Shown one piece after another: positions 17,170-26,253 of a stretch of DNA of 64,000 bases (its first letter is position 1; the number at the start of each line of letters is the position of its first letter). Made by a program: the position numbers and the translations under genes. Origin of the DNA: Chloroflexota bacterium. Lineage in GTDB: Bacteria; Chloroflexota; Anaerolineae; 4572-78; J111. A model generated the notes under the pieces. The model had not been told where the DNA came from, made no database searches, and was given only the letters and a program-made list of their open reading frames with translations. Location of the stretch: assembly GCA_016860845.1 (NCBI GenBank), contig BOKF01000019.1, positions 90,263 to 154,262 of the forward strand, written 5' to 3'.

Positions 17170-18005
17170 AGCCGGCAGCGCCCCCCACGCCTCCAGTAAC
17201 CCAACTCAAACCGTGGACCGTCCTCGGTCGTCTCCAACCCCTGTCGTTGAGTGCCCTGATCGCTCAACTCAACGAGTATGATCGGTCGGTACAGGCTTTA
17301 AACCTGGTTGAGACGCACTTTCCGGCCGACATCGAGGAAGTGTTCGGCGACCTATCGAAGTATGGCTGGTGGGAACTCCTCGCTCACATGGCCAATCGGG
17401 TCAAGCAGGCTGATTGGTTCGAAATTGACTGGGACCGGCTTAACCAGGCCTGGAATATCTGGTATGAGAAGCCGGAAACTCGCGGTCAAAAGTTATCCGA
17501 GTATCTGCACTACATCCCTATCAAGCTGTATGGTTTTACTTCGCAAAAGCTAAAGGAGTTCCCACCGATGGAACTCTTGGATGTACTGCTCAACAACAAG
17601 CCGGTGACGCCCAGTGGCAACCTACTGATTGCGGCTGAGATCTACGATAACCTGGAGGAGATTTGGTCTGAGTCAGAGCGTCATGCGGCCTGGACGATGT
17701 TAAACCGGATTGAGGAAGATCCGGGTCAATATCCTGAGCCGGTACGGTGGTTGCCTGAATTAAGTCGCTGGGTCTGCCACCGCACCGGCAATCCGCTCCT
17801 TGACGTCTTATTCACCGAGCAGGAGGGGCCTTGGTTTACCTGGGAAACTGACCTACAAACCTTACGATCAGCCTGGCGTCGAGCTAAGCCGGTCCTCAAC
17901 CAATTTCATCGAATTTGCGAGTGGTACGAGAAGGATTCAACGAATCTCTCGTTACTCGCCGGATTTTTAATGGAGGGTAATTCTTGTGAACAACTCGACT
18001 GGTGA
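17118..18005 (+). CDS. PRTRC F-like protein
   Basis: 295 residues, overlapping the Ubl gene by 52 bp and the E2-like gene by 20 bp. It is mostly helical with many Trp residues, for example WWELLAHMANRVKQADWFEIDW near residue 75 and the repeated WLPELSRWVCHRTGNPLLD style near 215. Position between PRTRC C and B, the size, and the PLLDVLF...LRSAWRRAKPVL ending suggest PRTRC protein F, whose biochemical role is unknown. The family assignment rests mainly on context. Confidence 0.5.
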   Translation: MFSAQKCPCFPDPNRVLEPAAPPTPPVTQLKPWTVLGRLQPLSLSALIAQLNEYDRSVQALNLVETHFPADIEEVFGDLSKYGWWELLAHMANRVKQADWFEIDWDRLNQAWNIWYEKPETRGQKLSEYLHYIPIKLYGFTSQKLKEFPPMELLDVLLNNKPVTPSGNLLIAAEIYDNLEEIWSESERHAAWTMLNRIEEDPGQYPEPVRWLPELSRWVCHRTGNPLLDVLFTEQEGPWFTWETDLQTLRSAWRRAKPVLNQFHRICEWYEKDSTNLSLLAGFLMEGNSCEQLDW

Positions 18006-18750
18006 CGCGAATAGCAATAATCTTCACCCAACTCATTTAACTCCGCAAATCCATTTTGATACGACGACTGGGCACTTGTTCCCCATTCTGGTTTTTCCCC
18101 AGATTCAATGGGGCGAGGAGGATAAAGCTCGGTTGCAGGTCATTATCCAACTCTACACGGACTTTATTGTTCTTTCCAAAGTAGGCTCAAACGGGAAGGT
18201 AACTGAGGAGTATCTCGTTCATCCGGCCGAACTGACCGCTGCTTTGAGCGGGATTAATCTATCCTCGGGCCTTTTGCCGCAAAATTGTCTTTTCTGGAGC
18301 CGGCAGGAGGGATTCCTCCGAATAGGGATTTACCTCCCGCCACAAGTCCGTCTGGTCACGATGCGCGGAGAAGTGGAAGCTTGGCGGATCCCTTTACCCG
18401 GTCTCATCATGATTGGGCATCATTTGAATTACAGTTTGTGGGCGGTTAAAGAACCGCCAGTAGACCCCCGCATCCCGATCTATATGGCCCCCTGCCCCAA
18501 TGTCCATGCCCAAGGTATCTGCCAGGGGAATGCGCCTTTTCCCCCGGCCAGCCCGGCGACCATGTGGCAAGCTGTGGACGCTTTTTTTGGCAGCAAATTC
18601 AACCGTGACCTATCTGATGGCAAAAGCCGGCAGCATCCTAACTCCGTAGTTGAGACGTGGCAGGAGTTAAATAAAGGCCGGGCAGAGGAGTATCCTTTAG
18701 ATGACCTGGTAGCAACCAATTTGACCTTGGGGAGGTTGATCGATGGTTGA
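17986..18750 (+). CDS. E2-like protein of the PRTRC system (PRTRC B)
   Basis: 254 residues from GTG 17986 (GGAGGG 10 bp upstream). It is assigned to the prokaryotic E2 family D. The segment CPNVHAQGICQGN places a Cys (C179) where eukaryotic E2 enzymes have HPN...G.ICL, so C179 is the candidate thioester site. Upstream is the beta-sheet region (FPILVF, FIVLSKV) and downstream a helical cap with TMWQAVDAFFGS. It would pass an activated ubiquitin-like protein from the E1-like protein to a target; targets are unknown. Overlaps on both sides show a single transcript. Confidence 0.75.
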   Translation: MNNSTGDANSNNLHPTHLTPQIHFDTTTGHLFPILVFPQIQWGEEDKARLQVIIQLYTDFIVLSKVGSNGKVTEEYLVHPAELTAALSGINLSSGLLPQNCLFWSRQEGFLRIGIYLPPQVRLVTMRGEVEAWRIPLPGLIMIGHHLNYSLWAVKEPPVDPRIPIYMAPCPNVHAQGICQGNAPFPPASPATMWQAVDAFFGSKFNRDLSDGKSRQHPNSVVETWQELNKGRAEEYPLDDLVATNLTLGRLIDG

Positions 18751-19492
18751 CCCCACGATGCCTCTGTTTAACAACCTCATTCCTTTGTATCTGTATCAAG
18801 GCGGAGTGATCCCCCGGCCCACTTATGAGTATGACTACATTATCGCCAGCCAGGGCGTGATCAAACGGCTTGAAACTGAGGTTGTCTCTGCCGACATGAT
18901 CCTGGTCCCTTTTTACACGGAATTAAGGGGGCTGTACTTGCAACTCTATCCTCTCAACGTGGTATTCAAGTTACCGCGTATCCCTTGGTATCTGTTAGAG
19001 CAGGTTCTGGTTGATGCCCGGACGAATGCTCACCTTGAATTCATGTATCATTTCCGGTTCATGGGTGGCCAATGGCATGTCACCTTCCCTGAGCAAAACC
19101 AGGAAGAGGCTTGGGTTGGCTATTACAATGTCGATCCGACTGGAATCGCGCTTGATCTACATAGTCATAACGGCATGCCTCCCTTTTTTTCACCGACGGA
19201 TAATAAGGACGAACGGGGCGGGCGGTTTTATGGGGTAATTGGTTACGTTGACTCCCCCACACCGCAAATAGTGTTACGGCTAGGGATGCACGGTCACTGG
19301 CTGATCAATGTGCCCGCCCTGCTCCTATTTGAGAATATTGGTCCGTTCGTGGAGATTTTTTTAGAGCAGGAAGTGCCCCATTATGGCCACGCCGAAATGG
19401 AAATCGGCGGAAACAACGGTCACGAAGCGTTCACCCCGGGATTCCTCTCGGCCAACCTGCTTGAGAAACTAACCCAACTGTTTAGAAAATAA
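18743..19492 (+). CDS. JAMM/MPN+ metalloprotease of the PRTRC system (PRTRC A)
   Basis: 249 residues, start overlapping the previous stop by 8 bp. The JAMM zinc site is complete: H140-S-H142, seven residues, S150-P-T-D153 (HSHNGMPPFFSPTD). A Glu for the upstream position is available near residue 95 (LEFMYHF). JAMM proteases remove or process ubiquitin-like modifiers, so it probably trims the Ubl from its precursor or from substrates. Its neighbours supply the remaining steps of the pathway. Confidence 0.8.
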   Translation: MVDPTMPLFNNLIPLYLYQGGVIPRPTYEYDYIIASQGVIKRLETEVVSADMILVPFYTELRGLYLQLYPLNVVFKLPRIPWYLLEQVLVDARTNAHLEFMYHFRFMGGQWHVTFPEQNQEEAWVGYYNVDPTGIALDLHSHNGMPPFFSPTDNKDERGGRFYGVIGYVDSPTPQIVLRLGMHGHWLINVPALLLFENIGPFVEIFLEQEVPHYGHAEMEIGGNNGHEAFTPGFLSANLLEKLTQLFRK

Positions 19493-19523
19493 GCGCAAAT
19501 GTTGATTTTAAGGAGGAATAGTT

Positions 19524-20879
19524 ATGGATGGTCGTGACCCTAAGCTCAGGGCCGGCAATAATGTAGCCACTTATCTTAAAGCCCTGCCGTTGTTTTTTAC
19601 CTCCAAAGGACGGGAGCAAGCCCATCTGATTTTGAAACGACTTCTACCCCAATCCACCCTCACCAAAATCGTTCAAAAACTTGACGTGAACCGACAGTAC
19701 CCCGTTCAAATTGGTCATCCCGACCGGATATCGATTTTGCTGGTAGGTGTGGGTGGAACAGGGTCGTTCACCGCGCATATCCTGGCTCAATTGGCTGAGT
19801 GGGCCATCAAAAAAGCTGCCCTGGACGTCCGGCTCTACTTTATTGACCCAGACGTGGTCGAACCAAAGAATATGGTCAGGCAGAATTTTTGCGAGGCCGA
19901 AATTGGACGGCCCAAAGCCGCCACCTTAGCCTGGCGCTACAACGCCGCTTTTGGCCTGAACATCATCCCTGTAATCGAAAAATTTAAGCCGACCATGTTA
20001 GAACGGTTTAAGCCGTCTCAGTCAACGAACGGTTCGCTGATGATGGTCGTGGGGGCGGTCGATAACTATCAGGCCCGTTGCGACATTGCCCAGGCGGTTA
20101 CCGACCGCTTGACGGGTCGGTTAGGTCTCAAGCTGTCTAGTGAAAAACTTTGGTGGTTGGATTCTGGCAACGAGCGTACCAACGGGCAGGTCTTAATTGG
20201 GAACAGTCTCGATCCACTGCCGGGCATCTCTCCCCTACGCTTCTGCCTGGAAGTTCCCTTCCCCCATGTTCAAGAACCTACCATCCTTCAACCAAAAACT
20301 CAGTACTCCACAGTCCAGACAGAGCCAGATTTGAGTTGCGCCGACCTTACCTTGCTGGAGGAACAGAGCGCCATGATCAATCGGATGATGGCATCCGTAC
20401 TGGGCGTTTATCTCTACCGGCTCCTACAGAAGCAGGACCTCAACATTATGAAGACTTTCGTGGCTTTGGAAGCAATGACCATGCGCAGTGTGCCGATTAC
20501 CGGGGGGCGATTGCTGGCGCCTCCCTTGCCCCAGGTTCGGACTCTGCACTCTATCCCGATGGCCACGACCAACACGCAGCCCGGCGAATGTCCCGTTTGC
20601 GGGGCGATGGTCATCGAAGGAACTGACACCATTCGCGGTGTTCAAGTTGCGGTGCGATTTTGCTCCGAATGTCAGTGGCGCGAGGAGGGCTGCCCGCATT
20701 GCGGTCATGAGTTTAGCGAGACCGAGATCGAATTAGAGGATCATCAGATCGTACCCGGCCTGGAATGTAGCAACTGCGATTGGCATGTCCCCTATCAACT
20801 CGAAGTCAATCAGGAGACTCACTCCCCAGAGATGATCGTCGACGGTGAGATAACAGAAATAGCAGCGGCTGATCAATAA
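19524..20879 (+). CDS. E1-like/ThiF adenylating enzyme of the PRTRC system
   Basis: 451 residues; AAGGAGG 7 bp before the ATG. The adenylation domain has ILLVGVGGTGSF (near residue 72), then YFIDPDVVEPKNMVRQNF, the acidic and Arg-Gln signature of E1/ThiF/MoeB. Cys in SCADLTLLEEQS (near 272) is at the conserved PRTRC ThiF position and may be the thioester or metal-site Cys. The C-terminus (about 350-435) has three zinc knuckles (CPVCG...CSEC, CPHCG, CSNC). It activates the Ubl by adenylation; that role follows from the family and neighbours. Confidence 0.85.
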   Translation: MDGRDPKLRAGNNVATYLKALPLFFTSKGREQAHLILKRLLPQSTLTKIVQKLDVNRQYPVQIGHPDRISILLVGVGGTGSFTAHILAQLAEWAIKKAALDVRLYFIDPDVVEPKNMVRQNFCEAEIGRPKAATLAWRYNAAFGLNIIPVIEKFKPTMLERFKPSQSTNGSLMMVVGAVDNYQARCDIAQAVTDRLTGRLGLKLSSEKLWWLDSGNERTNGQVLIGNSLDPLPGISPLRFCLEVPFPHVQEPTILQPKTQYSTVQTEPDLSCADLTLLEEQSAMINRMMASVLGVYLYRLLQKQDLNIMKTFVALEAMTMRSVPITGGRLLAPPLPQVRTLHSIPMATTNTQPGECPVCGAMVIEGTDTIRGVQVAVRFCSECQWREEGCPHCGHEFSETEIELEDHQIVPGLECSNCDWHVPYQLEVNQETHSPEMIVDGEITEIAAADQ

Positions 20880-21132
20880 TCATCTTTTAGTGGCATAGGG
20901 AGAAGCATGGCTGGAATGGACACGCAGCCATCCGTACCTCTACATAGCCGCTCAAAGCAGCGATAGAAAAGTGAATTGGCATTTATCACCTCGATCCAGG
21001 ACCCGGGCAAACCTCGATTTGCTCGATACTCTGGGTCGAGTTGTAAACAACTCTAAGCGCACCATCGCTTCATTACACCGGCGGCCAGCCCCCTCAGGTT
21101 GACCGCCGTCTTTTGACCGAAGGGAGGAACTT

Positions 21133-21387
21133 ATGAGTAACAAGCCGGTTACCTGGCTGGATATTATCGATGAAGCTCTCTCCAGCCTTCTGGAGACCGA
21201 ATTTACCCCTCAGGTCGAGGAGGCCCAACTTCTGATCCAGGATATTTTGAACGGACACGCCCCGGTCGAAGAATTGCTGCGGTCCGTTTCACCCGATAGC
21301 CAGACCAGGTCCCAACCAGCTGCCACGGCTATTAATGACACGGAAACGGGGCGGGTTTTTAAACGGGATGAGCGCAGCGGTGGATAA
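21133..21387 (+). CDS. Small acidic hypothetical protein
   Basis: 84 residues; GGGAGGAAC before the ATG. It is acidic and helical (WLDIIDEALSSLLETEF, VEEAQLLIQDILNG). The end overlaps the next start by 20 bp. No family recognised. Confidence 0.55.
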   Translation: MSNKPVTWLDIIDEALSSLLETEFTPQVEEAQLLIQDILNGHAPVEELLRSVSPDSQTRSQPAATAINDTETGRVFKRDERSGG

Positions 21388-21856
21388 TCAGGAAACCACA
21401 AAACACCTCTTACAGTGCCATCTGCAAGCCTTTGTGCCCCTGATGATTTTTGAATTCCTACAGGGGCAACGAGTTCTAATTATGCCCAGGCCAGACCTGG
21501 CCCAATTTATTGCTGAAAATGGGGACGCTCTGCTTTACCACTCCCCTGGCCGAACTGCCCAGGTAGCCGGAGTCCTGGTTGAAGCCTTAGCAACGGCGGC
21601 CTTTGCACCTGGGGGCGTGCGATTTCTCGACCTTCATTTTGAAGTGCCGCCCGAGCAGGCCCAAGCGGTTTTCGAACGCGACGGCCTCATCGAAACTGAA
21701 AACGGAGAATGGGTCGACCCCCGGCTACTACGTTTCTCTCAGAAACCAGAAACTGTCGAGGCAGTGCCCCTATCCCCTCTGGCTAGTCCCACTTTCGAAG
21801 AATTATTTAGACGAACCCTGGCTATTCTAGGGGAGGAGCTTGGCCATGAGCCGTAA
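21368..21856 (+). CDS. Hypothetical protein with C-terminal FEELFRR tail
   Basis: 162 residues from ATG 21368. A compact alpha/beta N-terminal part (residues 10-110) is followed by a linker and the tail SPTFEELFRRTLAILGEE. The same tail motif ends seven other, mostly unrelated proteins in the window. The gene overlaps both neighbours (20 and 11 bp), so expression is coupled. Function unknown. Confidence 0.6.
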   Translation: MSAAVDNQETTKHLLQCHLQAFVPLMIFEFLQGQRVLIMPRPDLAQFIAENGDALLYHSPGRTAQVAGVLVEALATAAFAPGGVRFLDLHFEVPPEQAQAVFERDGLIETENGEWVDPRLLRFSQKPETVEAVPLSPLASPTFEELFRRTLAILGEELGHEP

Positions 21857-22151
21857 TCATTTTGATGCCAGGATACATGTGAGGGCAACCAAAATTTCGA
21901 CGGGTGAAGTGGTTGCCGATCAAACATATGAAACAACTACAGCCCTCGCTCAGCTCCTGCTCAAACAGCTGGGACAGATGGTGGCCGACTTTCCGAAGAC
22001 AAGGGTCCACCTTTCCCAAATTAGCCGCAAAGACGGGGCTACCGTGGTAGATATAGAAATCCTACCCATGCCCCCGGTTAATCCCTCCTTTGAGGAACGA
22101 TATCGGCGTGATTTACCAACTCACGAGCTTTCTGGAGACAAAAATCCATGA
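21846..22151 (+). CDS. Small hypothetical protein with FEERYRR tail
   Basis: 101 residues from ATG 21846; GGGGAGGAG lies 7 bp upstream, making it a better start than the TTG at 21840. Beta-strand-rich N-terminus (ARIHVRATKISTGEVV), then a linker and NPSFEERYRRDL, a variant of the shared tail. The stop overlaps the next start as ATGA. Confidence 0.55.
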   Translation: MSRNHFDARIHVRATKISTGEVVADQTYETTTALAQLLLKQLGQMVADFPKTRVHLSQISRKDGATVVDIEILPMPPVNPSFEERYRRDLPTHELSGDKNP

Positions 22152-22609
22152 ACTCACGTCCGCCTGTCCATATTAGTCCTTATCCCAAGCTTGCCGGCGA
22201 ACTGTGGCCATTTATCCGCGCTTATTGGACTTATCTGAGCCGGGCCGAAAAATGGTTTGCCAAGCTCTATGAGACTCCTTACGCGGCCACTGCCTGGAAA
22301 GAGTATGGCGGCGATGGCCTACCGCTCGGCTTGTGGGATATGCTCTTGAGCGAACCCAACCCTACCGTGGCCAATCACCTGGAATGTGTGGGCCTGGAGC
22401 AATTTGCTACCAAAGATGCCTTAAGGTGGGTCATTACGGACGCCGACGACGAGGCCACTTATCTCACCGCCCGTTACTTCGGCAATATCTGCCTGGCGGC
22501 GCGCAATCTGCTCATCATCGCCCTCCGTTTACATAGTTTAGGTCAGCTAGACCACTTTCTCCTGGAAGTCGTAAAGGATCAAGAAACGCTCTTTGGGGAA
22601 CAGACATGA
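22148..22609 (+). CDS. Hypothetical helical protein
   Basis: 153 residues, ATGA overlaps at both ends. Helical and Trp/Tyr-rich (WPFIRAYWTYLSRAEKWFAK). No motif recognised; part of the tightly coupled 21.1-23.6 kb group. Confidence 0.55.
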   Translation: MNSRPPVHISPYPKLAGELWPFIRAYWTYLSRAEKWFAKLYETPYAATAWKEYGGDGLPLGLWDMLLSEPNPTVANHLECVGLEQFATKDALRWVITDADDEATYLTARYFGNICLAARNLLIIALRLHSLGQLDHFLLEVVKDQETLFGEQT

Positions 22610-23265
22610 GCAGCTTAGCTGTGGCTTCGTTGCAGGAGATGATCCGGCAAGGATTTGAACCGTTCTGGATCGCCTTGATCTTGCGCCGCCAACTTCAGCC
22701 AGCGCTACTTCACTTTTTGAACGGTCCGATTCTGACTCACCGTCCTTTACCGATCAAACCTTGGCCGGAGTGGTTACCCCGGCTCGTTTACATGGACCGA
22801 CTTGAGCGTATTATGGTGGAGCATGCGACCGGCAAAATCGGCGACAGAGCCACTTTGGTCGAGGCGATGGCCTACCTGTTATCCGCTACCGAGGACAAGC
22901 GGGTGACCCAACAATGGGGAACAGGCTGGTTTCACGTCTACGGACACATCACTTATCAGGTTCTGGAAAAACATAAACTCCACATCTCGGCTCAGGATAC
23001 TCAAATTGTTCATGCCTACGGGGCATTAGAGTTGACACCCTATGAAGAGGAAAACCTGTTAGTTCCGCTTCTCAAAGTCATCCGGCGGGTGGTTGTCCGG
23101 GAAGGCCGCCAGGCAGCTGTGAGCGGCGCTGCGTCTCTTCAAGCCGCCTGCTCCTCCCAGCAATATCCAACGTTTTATCACGTCGCGCTGCTGATGGAAA
23201 AAGAGTTAAAGCGGGGCTGCAAAGTCGACAAGAAACTGACACCCGATTCTTCCGCCACCGAGTAA
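22606..23265 (+). CDS. Hypothetical helical protein
   Basis: 219 residues, ATGA overlap with the preceding gene. Mostly helical throughout, with no catalytic motif or membrane segment. Followed by AAAGGAGG for the next gene. Confidence 0.55.
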   Translation: MSSLAVASLQEMIRQGFEPFWIALILRRQLQPALLHFLNGPILTHRPLPIKPWPEWLPRLVYMDRLERIMVEHATGKIGDRATLVEAMAYLLSATEDKRVTQQWGTGWFHVYGHITYQVLEKHKLHISAQDTQIVHAYGALELTPYEEENLLVPLLKVIRRVVVREGRQAAVSGAASLQAACSSQQYPTFYHVALLMEKELKRGCKVDKKLTPDSSATE

Positions 23266-23279
23266 AAGGAGGTTTGTGC

Positions 23280-23621
23280 ATGAGCAACCACCCAGCATTT
23301 TTTTATCTCAAATTGGTCACACCTCAGCAATTTGCCCTGGGTCAGTGTAATGGAGAGCCGGTCTACCTGGACTGCGCCGACTGCGGCGCTCAGGAGCCAA
23401 TCATCGGCGGTATGCTCGTAGATCGCGCTTACCAGATCGCCCTCGTCTCCCTGGAGAATGGTCCATCGAAGCCGGCGGTTTATTGCCAACTTTGTTTTGA
23501 CATACGATGGCAGCAGAATGAACAGCAACTATTGCCCACAGAAACCAGAGCGCATATTCAGGTCACCGGAGCCACCTTGTTAGGCGTTGACCTCTCTGGA
23601 GGCACCCATGCCCCTACTTAA
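23280..23621 (+). CDS. Small zinc-knuckle protein
   Basis: 113 residues from ATG 23280; AGGAGG is correctly spaced for it. Cys pairs CADCG (near residue 36) and CQLC (near 70) form a likely zinc ribbon. The end overlaps the next gene by 14 bp. Confidence 0.55.
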   Translation: MSNHPAFFYLKLVTPQQFALGQCNGEPVYLDCADCGAQEPIIGGMLVDRAYQIALVSLENGPSKPAVYCQLCFDIRWQQNEQQLLPTETRAHIQVTGATLLGVDLSGGTHAPT

Positions 23622-24492
23622 ACTGGCTTCGGGCGAGCTGGGCAGCATTGAAATCATCCCTCGCCAGGAAGCTATGGATATTCTCAGCCGGCCCACACCT
23701 CGTCGTACCTGGTTCGGCCAAAAATATCGCCTGCCTTATCGGGTGAGTCGGGGACCGGGAGCGGCGGTTGATCTGATCAACTACGGGTTGCGGGTTAAAG
23801 GTAAGTGTCGAGCGGTGATGCGCATCGGCGCAGCTCCCTGGCGCAACAAGCCGGTCGTTGCCGCTGTCGGCCCCAACCTTGCTGATCAGTGCTCATACCT
23901 CATGCGCAACTGGGCTGCGGGTATAAGCTCGGAGGATTTGGTTGAATTTATTACCCAGGTCAACCTGAATTTTCCTCACGTTCTGCAACAACGCTATCCT
24001 GATCGCCCCCCCTTCCGCTATATGCTGAGTCTGGAGAGCATGGCCGGCTGGCTGATCGAGTCGCCCTCTGGCAGCATCTTCGAGTCGCCGCCGTTGGCAG
24101 GGCACATTTACCACCGAGCTGGCGCGCTCTATGCCGGTCAAACCAAGAGCGGCGCTCAACCTACCCGTTACGTCGACCCCACAACCCAGCAGATCAAGTC
24201 GGTCTACCGGGCCGGTCACAACACGATCTCCGAGCTGCGACAGGAAGGAATCCCATTAATCGATGACGGTCCTAAGCATCGGTTTGTGTTCATCACTGGA
24301 GTTGCGCCCGGCAGTTTGGAATATGCCGCGTGCCGCGCCGCTCTGCCAGACTGGGTACGGGAGTACGAATGGGGCGAGCACGGGCTGGGCTGGATCCAAC
24401 CCCGGTTGTTGGTTGCTTTAGTTGAGACATTGTCAACTTGGCTCGTAATGCGGCTCGGACAGCGCGTCCAGCCTTCGCAAAACCAATCATAA
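23608..24492 (+). CDS. Hypothetical protein, paralogue 1 of a tandem pair
   Basis: 294 residues from ATG 23608 (GGAGG upstream). It is closely similar along its length to the gene at 24871-25764; blocks such as RRTWFGQKYRLPYRVSRGPG, SMAGWLIESP, AGALYAGQT and APGSLEY are shared. DDGPKHRFVFI near residue 225 looks like a strand carrying acidic residues. No known family or active site is recognised. The duplication with an intervening 126-residue gene suggests gene dosage or divergence of partners. Confidence 0.6.
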   Translation: MPLLKLASGELGSIEIIPRQEAMDILSRPTPRRTWFGQKYRLPYRVSRGPGAAVDLINYGLRVKGKCRAVMRIGAAPWRNKPVVAAVGPNLADQCSYLMRNWAAGISSEDLVEFITQVNLNFPHVLQQRYPDRPPFRYMLSLESMAGWLIESPSGSIFESPPLAGHIYHRAGALYAGQTKSGAQPTRYVDPTTQQIKSVYRAGHNTISELRQEGIPLIDDGPKHRFVFITGVAPGSLEYAACRAALPDWVREYEWGEHGLGWIQPRLLVALVETLSTWLVMRLGQRVQPSQNQS

Positions 24493-24503
24493 GCGAGGAT
24501 TTT

Positions 24504-24884
24504 GTGGACAACCGACCTATCAAGTTCCAACTAACCGGAGACTGGGGGTGCTACCTGGTGACAATTCTACAGAAGCGAAGGGCTTTGTCTTTAGCCAAAT
24601 CGCCAAAGGCCGGCCAGATTGAAAAAATATTGCCTAAATTCAATCAAGCCCTGAACTGCATCCTTAGCACTATTGCCCCCAACATCGTCGCCGATATGAA
24701 CCTCATCTTTGAAATCAGTGAACAGCGTGTCCGCTATCTGTTTTCGACGACTTTACAACAGCGAGAGTGTACATCCCCAATCTCTGACGACGAGACTGCC
24801 TTGCTCGAACAGACTTTGGCCGAACTCAGGCGGACTGTAAATTCTATTGCTGCTTATAAGGGAGTCACCCATGAGTCCGTTTGA
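24504..24884 (+). CDS. Small helical protein between the paralogues
   Basis: 126 residues from GTG 24504 (GCGAGGA upstream). Helical; likely coiled-coil-like stretches (KAGQIEKILPKFNQALNCIL and ALLEQTLAELRRTVNSIA). Its end overlaps the next gene by 14 bp. Unknown. Confidence 0.5.
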   Translation: MDNRPIKFQLTGDWGCYLVTILQKRRALSLAKSPKAGQIEKILPKFNQALNCILSTIAPNIVADMNLIFEISEQRVRYLFSTTLQQRECTSPISDDETALLEQTLAELRRTVNSIAAYKGVTHESV

Positions 24885-25764
24885 ATTAACTTCAGGTGAG
24901 TGGGGCAATATCGAGATCATTCCTCGCCGGGAAGCTATAGACATCCTGAGCAAACCTGCACCCCGGCGCACCTGGTTCGGCCAAAAGTATCGCTTGCCTT
25001 ACCGGGTCAGCCGAGGCCCCGGACCGGCGGTGGATTTGCTCAACTACGCCCTGCAAGTCAACGGTAAATATCGCGCCATTATCCGGCTTGGCAAAGCTCC
25101 CTGGGCAAATCGTCCGGCCATTGCTGCCGTTGGGCCAGAGTTAGCCACCAAGGTAGCGTATCTGGCCCGTTTATGGGCGGCGGGAATTAGCTCAGAGGAT
25201 TTGGTCGAATTTATCAAGCGGGTCAATCTAAGCTTTCCCCACGAGATTCGGCGCCGCCACCCAACCCGGTCACCCTTCCACTACCTCTTGAGCCTGGATA
25301 GCATGGCCGGCTGGCTGATTGAGTCGCCTTGTGGCAGTATCTTCGAATCGCCGCCACTGGCGGGCCGCATCTACCACCGCGCCGGCGCGCTCTACGCCGG
25401 GCAAACCCAAAGCGCAAAACCCAGCCGGTACATGACCGAAGATGGGCAAGTACGGTCTCTTTACAATGATGGTCGGACTCTCACCTCTCAATTGCAACAA
25501 CAGGGCGCGGCCCTGATTGACGACGGTCGCAAGCACCGCTTTGTCTTTATAGCTGGGGCTGCGCCGGGCAGTCTCGAATATGTTGCCTATCGCGCCGTTT
25601 TGCCGCCCTGGGTGGGGGAGTATGAGTGGGGCGAGCAAGGGCTGGGCTGGATACAGCCGCGCTTATTAGTTAAACCTCTGCAAAAACTTCTGACTGGGGT
25701 TTCACCCTCGGTCGAAATGACTCTCATGCGCTGGCTCGGGAGATTGGCCAATCTCCGAATTTAG
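24871..25764 (+). CDS. Hypothetical protein, paralogue 2 of a tandem pair
   Basis: 297 residues from ATG 24871 with GGGAG upstream. It aligns with the product of 23608-24492 from residue 3 to about 270, with the same conserved blocks, and diverges at the C-terminus. Conserved Trp, Gly-Pro and Asp-Asp positions suggest a maintained fold. Function unknown. Confidence 0.6.
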   Translation: MSPFELTSGEWGNIEIIPRREAIDILSKPAPRRTWFGQKYRLPYRVSRGPGPAVDLLNYALQVNGKYRAIIRLGKAPWANRPAIAAVGPELATKVAYLARLWAAGISSEDLVEFIKRVNLSFPHEIRRRHPTRSPFHYLLSLDSMAGWLIESPCGSIFESPPLAGRIYHRAGALYAGQTQSAKPSRYMTEDGQVRSLYNDGRTLTSQLQQQGAALIDDGRKHRFVFIAGAAPGSLEYVAYRAVLPPWVGEYEWGEQGLGWIQPRLLVKPLQKLLTGVSPSVEMTLMRWLGRLANLRI

Positions 25765-25843
25765 CTTTTGGTAGGATGTAACTATCTGGTCTAATTGAAC
25801 GTACGCTGATTTTTATCCATACTTTTTGAGAAAGGAAGCTCCT

Positions 25844-26035
25844 ATGTTGATCAAAATACTGCCCTTTTTGGCTCGTCTCAGACCCATCATCATCTTTATT
25901 ATGCTGCTCCTGGTAGTTAGAGAACTACTGGAGCGAAAATCGCTCCGAAAACAACCGCCGCTACGGTTGACCCAATCAGAAATTGCTCTCATCGCTCTGC
26001 TTCGTGACGCACCAAGCCATAAAATGGCGGCCTAG
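25844..26035 (+). CDS. Small single-span membrane protein
   Basis: 63 residues from ATG 25844 (GAAAGGAAG upstream). Residues about 10-27 (LRPIIIFIMLLLVVRELL) form one transmembrane helix followed by a basic cytoplasmic tail. Confidence 0.55.
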   Translation: MLIKILPFLARLRPIIIFIMLLLVVRELLERKSLRKQPPLRLTQSEIALIALLRDAPSHKMAA

Positions 26036-26067
26036 GTTTTACGATTCCCGAAGACGGCTGAGATTCT

Positions 26068-26235
26068 GTGGCCATAGCGGCGAAGATTGCCGGCGATGTT
26101 ATTACCTACGGCAATTCCACAGGTTGCGAGGAGCGCCAGCCGGAGGCCGAAGCCCTGCTCGCCGAAAAATTGCAGGCTTATAATATTTATCTATACAGAG
26201 CGGGCGTCTGGCTGCTTGCCGCTGACGTTGAATGA
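26068..26235 (+). CDS. Very small hypothetical protein
   Basis: 55 residues from GTG 26068, bounded upstream by a stop in the same frame. Composition is protein-like (IAGDVITYGNSTG..., acidic helix, YLYRAGVWLLAADVE). It fits the gap between two genes and ends 18 bp before the next start. Ribosome site weak. Confidence 0.45.
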   Translation: MAIAAKIAGDVITYGNSTGCEERQPEAEALLAEKLQAYNIYLYRAGVWLLAADVE

Positions 26236-26253
26236 ACTACAAGGAAAATTGCT

